DNA from: Fulvia fulva
Taxonomy: Eukaryota; Ascomycota; Dothideomycetes; Mycosphaerellales; Mycosphaerellaceae
Length of the DNA: 64,000 bases
Assembly (NCBI RefSeq): GCF_020509005.1
Contig: NC_063023.1
Coordinates: 2,356,001-2,420,000 of the forward strand
Direction: 5' to 3'
In this document: piece by piece, positions 47,779-56,531 of the stretch
How the letters are laid out: every line of letters begins with the position of its first letter
Numbering within the stretch: the stretch's first letter is position 1
The notes under the pieces: generated by a model
Databases searched by the model: none
Told to the model about the DNA's origin: nothing
What the model saw: the letters and a program-made list of their open reading frames with translations, nothing else
Translations under genes and position numbers: made by a program

Positions 47779-48670
47779 TATGGTACGATTGACTTGTCGT
47801 ACTGGCATACGCAATACTCCTAGTAATCCGCGACCCCTCTCGACACACTGTCTGGTGCGATTGATTCATCTCGCACCCGAAGACGACGATGACGATCGTG
47901 GTCTGGGAGTGGCTTTGCAGACCGAGGGAGCAAGTGGAAGAGAGTTGCGGAGTCGAGCACAGCTCGTTCGAGTTCGACATATCTGATCAACACGATCGAG
48001 AGGCCCGAGACACGATTTATGATACGATCGACTTGTCTCGCATCCCGGGATACTTCGCTGAACGAACGCTCGATCGTGTTGACGGCGCGGAACTCTCAGC
48101 CGACATAGTCGAGAGCATTCGAGACGCTGGGTATGGTGCGATTGATTTATCTTGCATCCTGGGATACCATGCAGAATGGAGACTCGACTGTGTCTGGCTA
48201 GCCTAGCAGGGTGATTATCTGTTAGTGTGGCGATATGCAACCTGTCCATCGCTTCCGAAAGGCAAGATTGAAAAAGACCACGCTTAGCATGGTGCGATTG
48301 ATTTATCTCGCACTCTGGGATGCTTTGCCGACCGTACACTCAAGCATGCCGGATGAGGCGGTCGTGAGACAGCAGAGTGGCGATCTGCAAGACGAGAGGG
48401 CTTTCAAACCTGTCACTGGTTACAGACGGGTGCATTGGAGAAAGTTCTGAACGCGAAGTATGGCTCATTGACGTTTCGCGTGCGCTGGGATACTTCGTTG
48501 GCCAGATGCTCTGATGTGTTCCGATGGAGCTAATGTAGGATAGCAGAGTGGTGACCTGCTGGTTGGGCTTGGGACGCTGCGAACTACTTCTGAAGGGTAC
48601 GCTCGAGAAGGGTTCGGATGCGCAGCATGGCACGCTGACATCTCGCGTGCTCCAGGATGCTTCGTTGACG
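47779..48670. repeat. Ladder of seven degenerate ~45-bp motifs
   Basis: Copies start at about 47779, 47851, 48018, 48132, 48288, 48459 and 48626. The plus-strand consensus begins tatggtgcgattgattt, continues atctcgcatcctggg, and ends atacttcgctga. Spacing is 72, 167, 114, 156, 171 and 167 bases, and the intervening DNA is not clearly repeated. On the minus strand the copies at 48018, 48132 and 48288 fall in one frame (48339-47866) and give GCKINQSHH-like peptides. Coding or not is undecided. Confidence 0.6.
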
Positions 48671-48818
48671 GATGCTTGAGTGGACTTGGCGAGGGAGTGG
48701 TTTTGAGAACGGCCTGTCGCGAACTCTGGGCCTATATCCATCAAGACACAGATCCGCCTTCGCCGGCATGGCTATGAGACCATTGTCTCGATGAGCTTGC
48801 TTTTTGTCAAGTTCACAA

Positions 48819-48865
48819 CTCTTTTTTCATCGTAGTTGGGGCTGCTGTCCTGGCACGGAGAAGAA
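48819..48865 (-). repeat. 46-bp dispersed repeat, copy 2
   Basis: Same core as copy 1 (ttttttcatcgt .. cacggagaagaa). On the minus strand a GTGCCAG acceptor-like end is followed by an open frame with YDEKR ending at a TAG near 48776. Confidence 0.6.
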
Positions 48866-48932
48866 TAGATGGACAGGCAGTGAACGTAAATGCCCAAATG
48901 GAACAACTATTATGTCATGCGTGCCATTCGAC

Positions 48933-49157
48933 TTACTGCAACCACTCAATGACAGCTTTATTGGTAAGCTGGGTCGGAGTGCGGCTTCGAAGATCACCCT
49001 CTCCAGACGCTGATGAGCGAAGGCTTGGCGAATTTGCATGTGACGGGACGATTCCACCCTGTACATCTGTACCATTCGCTTTAAGTTCCAGCACACATTC
49101 AGAGCAGACTGTAGTGTCGTCTACGCTGTCTAGATCACTCATATCATCGAGCTCCAT
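48933..49157 (-). CDS. Possible first exon of a small hypothetical gene
   Basis: ATG at 49157; 74 codons with an acidic N-terminus (MELDDMSDLDSVDD) and CSEC, ending VIEWL just before a GTAAGT donor at about 48941-48936 on the minus strand. If spliced, it could join the acceptor-like end of repeat copy 2 (48850 region). No family is recognised; it could be chance. Confidence 0.25.
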   Translation of the reverse strand: MELDDMSDLDSVDDTTVCSECVLELKANGTDVQGGIVPSHANSPSLRSSASGEGDLRSRTPTQLTNKAVIEWLQ

Positions 49158-49810
49158 TTGTGTAGAAAGTAGCCAGGCTGGAGGGAGCCACCAACTGTCA
49201 GGGACACTAGCGACATATCCGCCAACTGGGTCTGCCTCAGGCTACTTGGAATCTCATCCACCTCTGACGTAGCTAGTGACTCATTTCAGCAAGCATACTC
49301 AGCACACGACACGCCGTCCGTGCTAGCTAGCGCGCTTTCTAAGGACACATGAAAAGCGCCTCCACACCTTCACACGTTTCTGGCTCTCCCTTCAACAACA
49401 TCAGCAACTTGGCTCGCAAAGGCTCCGCCAGCTGTCGCTCGCGCCACGGTTGAGAGCTACTGCAACAAGTTGTCTGCGCCTCGCACGCTGCGTTCCACCA
49501 ACATCAATACGCCTCCTTGGACGCTAAGGGAATTCTGAGCATGGCAACACACCAAGCCTGTAAGGCTCAGAGTATACCGCAAGGACTGCAGTTGAGAATG
49601 TGACGGCAGGAAAGGGGGGAACACTTTGCGACCTGCTTCCCAACCACCTCGACCTTTCTTCTTCACGAGGGTAGGCCTGAGGTGGAGGGAGTATGGCGCA
49701 AAAGACCTGAGACATGGGACGGCTCATACATGATTGCGGACCCGCAACTGTGTCTTGCGAGACATGGACCGGGTTCGTGAACATCACAGCTTTCGCTCAT
49801 ACCGATAGCG

Positions 49811-49856
49811 CACTTTTTCATCGTCGTCGGCACTGCGGTGCTGCCGCGGAGAAAAA
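49811..49856 (-). repeat. 46-bp dispersed repeat, copy 3
   Basis: cactttttcatcgt .. cgcggagaaaaa. On the minus strand a pyrimidine tract ending GCGGCAG is followed by a frame with DDDEKV that ends in TGA at 49784. Confidence 0.6.
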
Positions 49857-49981
49857 TTTCCACCTGCACATGCTGGAGAAGGCGTAAGCTGCACGCTGGC
49901 AAGTCTCCCGTGAAGTATCCACCAGCACACCAGTATCTGAAAATGCGAGTCCACCACCACTGACAGTATTGCCAAATCTCT

Positions 49982-51238
49982 TCACTCCACCTTCTTCGAC
50001 ATCTCCCACTCCGCCATCGTCACCGCACCTTTAAAAGGCTGCTCCTCCCACAACTCCACATCCTCCGCACACGACGCCCCATCCTCCGGCCTAGGAATCC
50101 AATCTAGCTTCCCATATGGCAACGCAGCAGGCCCTCGATTTTCTGGCATATCTCGCATCCCCCACTGCCGGGAATGAATCCTCCACAATGCTTGCTTGTT
50201 CCTCCTGGACTTGGGCATCACCTCGAACACGATCTCATCGACTTGATCAACCTCGAACAAAATCCAGTTGCAGCAGCGACTCCAGTGGACGTAGTCGCAA
50301 GGGTAGCAATCATCGGCGATACGTCGCTCATGTCACAGGTCGTAGACCTCGTCCCAGTCGTCGCGTGAGTCGGATTCTGAGAAAAGGCTGTCGTAGTAGA
50401 CGGTCCATGGGTCTTTGAAGTCGACGTTGGGATGTTTTTGCAGTTCGCGGCGGCGTTCAATGCGAAAGCTCCAGGGCCAGATTTCCTTTTCCTTGGATTG
50501 TCTGTGGTAAGTTGGTGGACGAGGCCAGCGTTGTGCTTGTCGGTACATCACTGCCTTGGTCATTGTGATGGTCTCAGCCTCCGCCGGTAGTGCACTTTCC
50601 CACAATGGTCGGAAGGCGTCATGATGTTCCATGTCGAGGTGTGGTGCGTTGAGTTGACCTGTCTTGATGTATTTCCAGCCGTAGTACTTTCGTGAGGCCT
50701 TGCGCTTGCGTTTGCGGGCTTTCGATGCCGACCTTAAGTCACGAAATGTGTTCTCCACAGCGCGGCCAGCCATCTCATAAGTGATGTATTCTTTACCAGT
50801 GTTGGTCTCTGCATTATAATCACAAGCTGCATAGTCATTGGTAGCGTGTGGTGTCCATGTCGGATGCCATGTCCAGCGAAGATCGCGCCATGACCCACAG
50901 AAACCACAGCCTCTGCAGTCAAACCTAGTGTAAGATTGCCACTCCCAAGTATTGTATCTCTCGTCGCATGAGCACCGGGAATCTGTTGCATCGTTGTCGG
51001 ATGCTTCTGCGTCTTGTGCTGCCTGCGGGCAAGGACAAGAGGATGGACCACCAACCTCGGTCCATGAATCGCTGGAGCCGTCACTGCTCAGAGATATAAC
51101 ACCGTGATCTGACTAAGTATGGTCGTGCTCTGCTCTGGCATCACGGTCGTCTTCGACTAGGGTTTGAGTCTGTCTGAAGTCCTCAAGCCAGCCTCTAGTC
51201 CACTGGAGGCGTTGGCTAAGTGTAGCGAGGGCAGCCAT
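49982..51238 (-). pseudogene. Cys-rich hypothetical protein gene broken by two in-frame stops
   Basis: From ATG 51238 to TGA 49982-49984 one frame covers 419 codons with just two interruptions: TAG at 51113-51115 and TGA at 50333-50335. The reading on both sides of each stop is of the same character. A Cys-rich part lies after the first stop (CPCPQ, then CSCDERYNTW, then FDCRGCGFCGSW), a basic KARKRKRKASRKYYGWKY part follows, an acidic DSRDDWDEVYDL part precedes the second stop, and CYPCDY..RCCNW comes after it. Both stops are one C-to-T step from CAG and CGA. A 45-base intron (gtcgaa..cttag) could remove the first stop; nothing similar fits the second. Likely a recent pseudogene. No family is recognised. 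Confidence 0.6.
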
Positions 51239-51866
51239 GCTGGTGATGGGCGGCGGTATGGCAGTAGTCAAGTGACACTGCGCGCTTAGGCAGGCTTATA
51301 GTCAGGGGTGTGTAGGAAGAAGATCTACTTGCCCTGATGTGCTCAAAGTGACCTATGTGGAGTGACACAGCGGTGTCCTAATGGATGCAGACAGTGATCC
51401 TGCGTTGCGCAAAGAAGCCGTTCGCAGCACGCCAATCGTTTGGCATGGCCGCGCGCTGCGGTGACACCATATTTGCTGTCTGCAAGACACGAGCAGCTGT
51501 ATGCATGGCAAAACAGCAAAGTGATCGAACGGGTGGTGGCTGTGCCTCTGAACGGTCGTGGCAGTGAGCATAATCGTGGCGGTGCTCTACTGACAGTGAG
51601 ATAGTGCAACACGCTCCCCGGTGTCGAATCCATCGGATATGTATTGATGGTTGTTTCCAGGTTGCGTTGATGTGAAAGAAGGCGTGAGTGTCACGACACG
51701 AGAAGCACGCGGTGGTCTGTGCGCTGTCCGAATTGGGACGACGCGTTCGAACCCACCTCGCCTCCTCCGCATCCACATAAGGATTAACACCCCCCTCCCA
51801 TGTCACCGCCCACCGCCCGAGCGTGGGTACCGATGTCGACCCCGTGATCACATCGCAAAACCGATA
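51239..51866. other. Divergent intergenic region
   Basis: It lies between the Cys-rich pseudogene (minus) and the RecQ gene (plus). A 194-codon minus frame without ATG (to 51378) overlaps the RecQ first exon and is not believed. No repeats or RNA genes were seen. Confidence 0.4.
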
Positions 51867-53370
51867 ATGCCTGGTCCTCCAGCTCGAAAGCTCGGGCAAA
51901 AGGTAGACATCGACTTCACGCTTCGGAAAGTGTTTGGCAGAGACAGCTTCAGGTAAGGACAATGCTGTTCACGACCGGCAGCTCTGACATTTGGTCAGAC
52001 CTGTACAGCGCGAAGTTGTGATCGCAGCCCTTGACGGCCACGATGTCTTCCTCCAAGCCGCCACCGGTTTTGGCAAGAGTTTGTGCTTCCAACTACCAGC
52101 GGTAGTCGATTATGGCATTACGATTGTCATCTCTCCTCTGCTGGCACTCATGAACAATCAGATCGCCTCACTGCGAGCAGCTAACATCCGAGTCGGAACT
52201 ATCAACAGCACGACTCCAATGTCCGCGAAGAACGCCATCCTGGATGATCTCAAGACTGGCCACCCTCTGACTAGGCTTCTCTATGTCACGCCAGAGTACT
52301 GCCAGCTCGACCACTTTCGCAAACACCTTCGGATTGTCCACCAGCAGAAAGAGCTGGCCAGAATCGCCGTGGATGAGGCGCATTGTATCTCGGAGTGGGG
52401 ACACGACTTTCGCCCAAGCTTCAAAGAGCTCAAATGGTTCAAGGAGGAGTTTTCAGAGGTCCCGATGATATGCTGTACTGCAACTGCCACCAAGCAAGTC
52501 CGAGACGATGTCATCAAAACGTTGGCCCTCAACCCAGATACTCTCAAGAGCTACACCATGACGACCAGCCGGCCCAACTTACACATCGACATTCGCTTCA
52601 CCAGCGACGATGTCGATCGCTACGATGACTTTCTCAAATGGATCAAGAACGTGCATGCACGTAGAGCTGATAACCCTACGCGCTCGCAGGAACTCAGACA
52701 GCGCAAGGAGCGAGTAACGAGCTTTCCTGGCATCATCTACACCTGGTATCGAAAGGATACGGAAGCGCTTGCCGCACGATTGCAGTCAGATGGCATTGGT
52801 GCGAAAGCCTATCACGCTGGTCTGTCGGTCGAGCAGAAGGATGATCATCTTCACGGTTGGGTGCAGAACAAGGAGGGCTACGATGTGATTGTGGCTACTA
52901 CTGCCTTCGGAATGGGTATCGACAAGGACAACGTTCGCTTTGTGGCTCATTGGCAGATGCCGAAGTCATTCGAAGGCTATTACCAAGAAGCAGGCCGGGC
53001 TGGAAGAGATGGCAAGGCATCCCTGTGCATCATGTACTACAGTCGAGAAGACCGAGATCGAGCTGCATTCGTCATGCGACGAGAAGCTGAGAAGACCTAC
53101 AACAAGCAGGGCCAGAACCGGGATGCCCAGATCCTGCGAGGCAAGAGCCTGCAAGCGCTTATAGGCTATTGTGAGAATGTCAACGGATGCAGACACAAGT
53201 TGATTGCTAAGTACTTTGGCGAGAAAGAGGCGCCGCCATGCGATTATGCCTGCGATTGGCATAAAGATCCCGTCACCCTAGCACGGAGGAAAGACCAAGA
53301 CCTTTCGAGCGAAGAGTGGATTGCGACACAACGGCAGACAGGCACGTACGACTGCGAAGGCTATGATTGA
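51867..53370 (+). CDS. Short RecQ-type DNA helicase
   Basis: ATP-dependent 3'-5' DNA helicase of the RecQ family (recombination and repair, nucleus). Two exons: 51867-51952 and 51999-53370, split by a 46-base intron with GTAAGG donor, CTGAC branch point and TCAG acceptor. The intron joins VFGRDSF to RPVQRE and so restores the RecQ signature F-x-x-x-x-F-R-P-x-Q, which decides the start (ATG 51867). The product is 485 residues: Walker A TGFGKS (Lys 55), DEAH at 154-157, TATAT, FGMGID, and QEAGRAGRDG near 379. A zinc-binding module (YCENVNGCR .. CDYACDWH) follows. It stops there, with no HRDC domain and no long N-terminus, so it is far shorter than the main fungal RecQ (Sgs1 type). It could be a derived or telomere-linked type of helicase; that is inference. 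Confidence 0.9.
51953..51998 (+). other. Intron of the RecQ gene
   Basis: 46 bases, GTAAGG..TTGGTCAG with a CTGAC branch site 9 bases before the acceptor run. Frame and homology agree. Confidence 0.88.
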
Positions 53371-53685
53371 TGCTGGAAGGGCTGTACCGCTTGCACTTGC
53401 CTCAGCTCGTATTGTTGTCAGTTACGGAGGCCGGGTGGTGCTGGTCACTGGTTCAACATTAAGCCGTGCTGCCATCCCCGAGCGTTAACCCCGCGAACAA
53501 GGTCGGTATGCCACTCGGTCAGTAACAAGGGCAGTCCATGTACGCTGCGGACATAGCCTTGAGGATTGCAATGCACTGTTTCGGCAATCAAGTATAATAC
53601 TCTGGCTGCGTCGATGGACGAACAACTTGGACAAGCCAAGAGCACAGAGCACCACCATACAAGCAGAACTCAACTTACCAGCAAC
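53371..53685. other. Intergenic, RecQ to SnoaL-like gene
   Basis: Nothing recognised. An upstream in-frame ATG at 53614 could extend the next gene by 24 residues. Confidence 0.4.
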
Positions 53686-54105
53686 ATGTCTTCTCCACCA
53701 CACCTCACTGGTTTCACCACCCAAGAAGCCATCAAAGATGCCCTGCACCGAGCAACAATCGGCATGGACAACAACGTCGTCGAGCTCACCAAGTCTGCAT
53801 TCATTCACCCAGTCGACGAGCCCGTCTTCTTCATGGGCGAGCAAAGCTTCAACGTTGATCAGATCCTAGCCGCGGTAGGATCAATGACAACGGCGCATTA
53901 CAATACCGGCATTCGTATCGATGTCAAGGACGGCGCAACTACTGCTGTGCTCACTGCCAATGCGATGAACCAGCACTTTCGAGCTGGCGAGGGCAATGCC
54001 CCAGGAATGCCCGACTATAACCCGACTAGCAACCCGAACAAGAATCTGATGGCTGGAGGTCAGTATGTTGTTGATATGGAGAAGGATGTCAAAGATGGGG
54101 ATTAA
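53686..54105 (+). CDS. SnoaL-like (NTF2-fold) protein
   Basis: Small alpha+beta barrel protein of the SnoaL/NTF2-like superfamily; members are polyketide cyclases, dehydratases or non-catalytic ligand binders. Start chosen at ATG 53686 (context CAACATG, MSSPPHLTGF), giving 139 residues; ATG 53614 would add 24. N-terminal helix with IKDALHRATIGMDNN, then FIHPVDEPVFFMGE, VGSMTTAHYNTGIRIDV and ATTAVLTANAMNQHF in family order. The protein ends DMEKDVKDGD where relatives usually carry a final strand with a DGLW-type ending, so the C-terminus is short; a missed intron or a truncation are both possible. It lies 429 bases before a P450 on the same strand. Substrate unknown. Confidence 0.75.
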   Translation: MSSPPHLTGFTTQEAIKDALHRATIGMDNNVVELTKSAFIHPVDEPVFFMGEQSFNVDQILAAVGSMTTAHYNTGIRIDVKDGATTAVLTANAMNQHFRAGEGNAPGMPDYNPTSNPNKNLMAGGQYVVDMEKDVKDGD

Positions 54106-54534
54106 GAAATGGGTCTACCATGTTCTGTGGACGCAGGGAGACTTCACGATCATGAGTCACTAGGGGCACACGCGGGCTGCTGTATGGCATTGAACTAATG
54201 TAGATAAGAGACAGATTGCGATGTCTACTCTATGGCCACCCTGGCAAACAGCGTGTACTATACATCATCGTTCATGACAGTATAGCCTCACTGTGAGACA
54301 ATCAGACCATACTCACCACTAGGCCGCCGAGAATACCAACGCGGGGTCTGAGCCGCATGAGCCAGGAAATTTGAGGTTGCTCTCTCTGCTTTCAACATTT
54401 ACATCGAGCTGACTTCAACATTCATCATCACAACTTGCGTCGCCTAACACGAGCGGAACTACGTCGCGGGCTCTTGCGCGGTTGTTGCCTGAGGGAATGC
54501 TCAGCACCATGTCACTACCTTCGCAACACGCGTT
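54106..54534. other. Intergenic, upstream of P450
   Basis: 429 bases without a convincing frame; likely contains the P450 promoter and the SnoaL-like gene's 3' end. No clear TATA box. Confidence 0.4.
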
Positions 54535-56112
54535 ATGTCGATTTTCACTACGGTGCACGCCGCTGCCTGCCTGCTCATCATCAGAGCCTTGAGAGCTTTC
54601 CTGGCGGGTATCGCTTCGCTTCTAGTTCTCGTCATCTATCGACTTTACCTCCATCCGCTGTCAAAAGTCCCTGGACCACGACTTGGAGCAATTTCTAACA
54701 TCTGGCATGCCTATCACGCTCGCAACGGACGCATGCTCAAGCTGGGCAAGACTCTACACCAGCAGTACGGACCAGTTGTACGCGTTGGGCCTAACGAAGT
54801 TTGGCTGAACAGCAAAGAAGCGTTCACGAAAATCTACGGTGCAACGCTGGGGTATGAGAAGTCTGATTTCTATGTTGCGCTGGCATTGCACAGGCCGCAG
54901 ATCACTTCGACGCTGGAGCTGGCGTTTCCGGATACGTTGGATCTGCTGGGAGAGTTCGATATGGAGCGATATCGATTGCAGAGACGACTGATTGGACCGA
55001 TCTATCAGAAGCGGAACTCGCTTAAGCATGAGAAGGCTATTGATGATGTGTTGATTAAGGCTGTCGAGCGGCTGAGAGATCTGCAAGGGGCTGAGGTTGA
55101 TTTGAAGGAGTGGATGCACGTCATCACAGTCGAGTGCCTCACGGCCATCGTTCTTTCCTGGTCACCTGGCTTCCTTCGAGATGGCACTGATCATGGTTCT
55201 GGCAGCCACGCATATCTCAGCTGGCGACGCAAGAGTGTGTTCGGTCTGTTCCCATGTGCTGAGGTCATGGATGCGTATTCTCGAACACTTGGCCGGTTGT
55301 TCGCAAACGCTTGGGGATTGTCATTTAAGCTGCCACCGCACTTCAAGGCTCTGTTTCCAATGCTTGGTAGCAAGACTTCAAAGCGAATCGCTGTTGCGTT
55401 GAGGTCAAACTCGCCAAAGGACAATCGACGGGATCTAGCGTCGGAGCTGATACGGCTACATAAGGAGAAGCCGGAGTTTACGGCAGATTACCTTAAGCGT
55501 ATGATTATGACGAACTTTGGTGCTGGTCATGAGACGACGACATCGACGTTGACATCAGCTTTGGCGATGATCGGCTCGCATGAAGAAGTACAAGAGAGAA
55601 ACCGCTCCGAGCTTTCCAACATGACCGAAGACGACGAAGTGATATCTTTCGCCGCATACACAGATCTGTCGTACACACAAGCAGCGATCAAGGAGTCCCT
55701 ACGCCTCCATCCGGTCATCGGAATGAGTCTCTCCCGGAGAGTACCTCCCAGTGGTCTCCACCTTCACGGCCACTACTTGCCACCTGGCACGAACGTCGGC
55801 TGCAATCCTATCTCGCTACATCGCAACCCAGATATCTTCGGAGACGATGCTGAGCTGTTCAGACCGGAGCGCTGGCTGGACGAGTCTCGAGCTCGAGAGA
55901 TGGAGCGCTGTAATCTGATCTGGGGTGGTGGTGCGAGGACTTGTCCTGGAAGAAGCCTGGCGGAGATGATTGTGGGAAAGGTTGTGCCAACGCTCTTAAA
56001 AGAATTTGAGATTGAGATCAAGATGCCGGAGGAAGAGGAAGTGTGTTATTACTTTATGGCTATGTTGACTGGGGTTAAAGTGAGGTTCCTGGCGCGAGGA
56101 GAAGGTGGATGA
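54535..56112 (+). CDS. Cytochrome P450 monooxygenase
   Basis: Membrane-bound haem monooxygenase of fungal class II type, anchored in the ER and fed by a P450 reductase. 525 residues, a normal length, no introns needed. Hydrophobic anchor at about 8-38, proline hinge PLSKVPGPRLG at about 41-51, I-helix oxygen-binding motif AGHETT at 330-335, K-helix ESLR at 387-390, FRPERW at 442-447, and haem-binding WGGGARTCPG at 463-472 with the ligand Cys 470. The haem motif starts with Trp instead of Phe. General appearance is that of the pisatin-demethylase-like group of ascomycete P450s; the exact CYP family and substrate cannot be told. Neighbouring SnoaL-like gene points to specialised metabolism, weakly. 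Confidence 0.93.
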   Translation: MSIFTTVHAAACLLIIRALRAFLAGIASLLVLVIYRLYLHPLSKVPGPRLGAISNIWHAYHARNGRMLKLGKTLHQQYGPVVRVGPNEVWLNSKEAFTKIYGATLGYEKSDFYVALALHRPQITSTLELAFPDTLDLLGEFDMERYRLQRRLIGPIYQKRNSLKHEKAIDDVLIKAVERLRDLQGAEVDLKEWMHVITVECLTAIVLSWSPGFLRDGTDHGSGSHAYLSWRRKSVFGLFPCAEVMDAYSRTLGRLFANAWGLSFKLPPHFKALFPMLGSKTSKRIAVALRSNSPKDNRRDLASELIRLHKEKPEFTADYLKRMIMTNFGAGHETTTSTLTSALAMIGSHEEVQERNRSELSNMTEDDEVISFAAYTDLSYTQAAIKESLRLHPVIGMSLSRRVPPSGLHLHGHYLPPGTNVGCNPISLHRNPDIFGDDAELFRPERWLDESRAREMERCNLIWGGGARTCPGRSLAEMIVGKVVPTLLKEFEIEIKMPEEEEVCYYFMAMLTGVKVRFLARGEGG

Positions 56113-56531
56113 TGATGAACGGACCGACACGAAGCACTTTCCCGCCGCTTCGCATACCACGGAATTCTTGATCACATTGGCTGCTTGCAAAGACTTTCCT
56201 TGCTGCTCCGACAATCGCGCTTGTCATTCGACGAGACTCAAAGATGGCTTGCAGCGTTCCGAACACGCGAGGAAAGCTTACCAGCTGAATCGCGCAGGCC
56301 TTTGCGCGAATCTTTGTCGGGAACCAGAGAGCGAGTGGCCATACTGTCGCGTTGCAAGCAAATCTGTCCTCTTGTTAAGATATCATTTTTGAGCTGTCGC
56401 ACGGTTGCCTGCATACACATGCATGCTCTGGTGGGGACGTTCGGCGGCAAACGCGACAGAGGCCAGCCTGCACGTTCGAGGTCTTCCGCAGTCCTCTCTC
56501 GAGGGAACAGTCTGTTTCTACGCACCCAACA
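56113..56531. other. Intergenic, P450 to SET gene
   Basis: 419 bases; short overlapping frames only, nothing recognised. Confidence 0.4.

Larger units (their letters stand above)
46282..49981. other. 3.7-kb region without a sure gene; two families of short degenerate repeats
   Basis: Many short frames overlap here and none is convincing. Three copies of a 46-bp element (46955-47000, 48819-48865, 49811-49856) and a ladder of seven related ~45-bp motifs (47779-48670) lie in it. Two minus-strand frames deserve a note: 47388-47215, a 57-codon stretch with an acidic end (SGIGSDEDE) but no start codon, and 49157-48933 (entered separately). A plus-strand frame at 47330-47553 is equally open, so the coding strand cannot be decided by eye. 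Confidence 0.5.

Noticed and set aside
47866..48339. 157-codon minus frame as a sure repeat-peptide precursor
   Set aside because: No signal peptide, motifs fall out of frame at both ends, and the plus strand is equally open; kept only as a repeat finding.
51378..51962. 194-codon minus-strand frame
   Set aside because: No ATG start, overlaps the RecQ first exon and intron, composition looks random.
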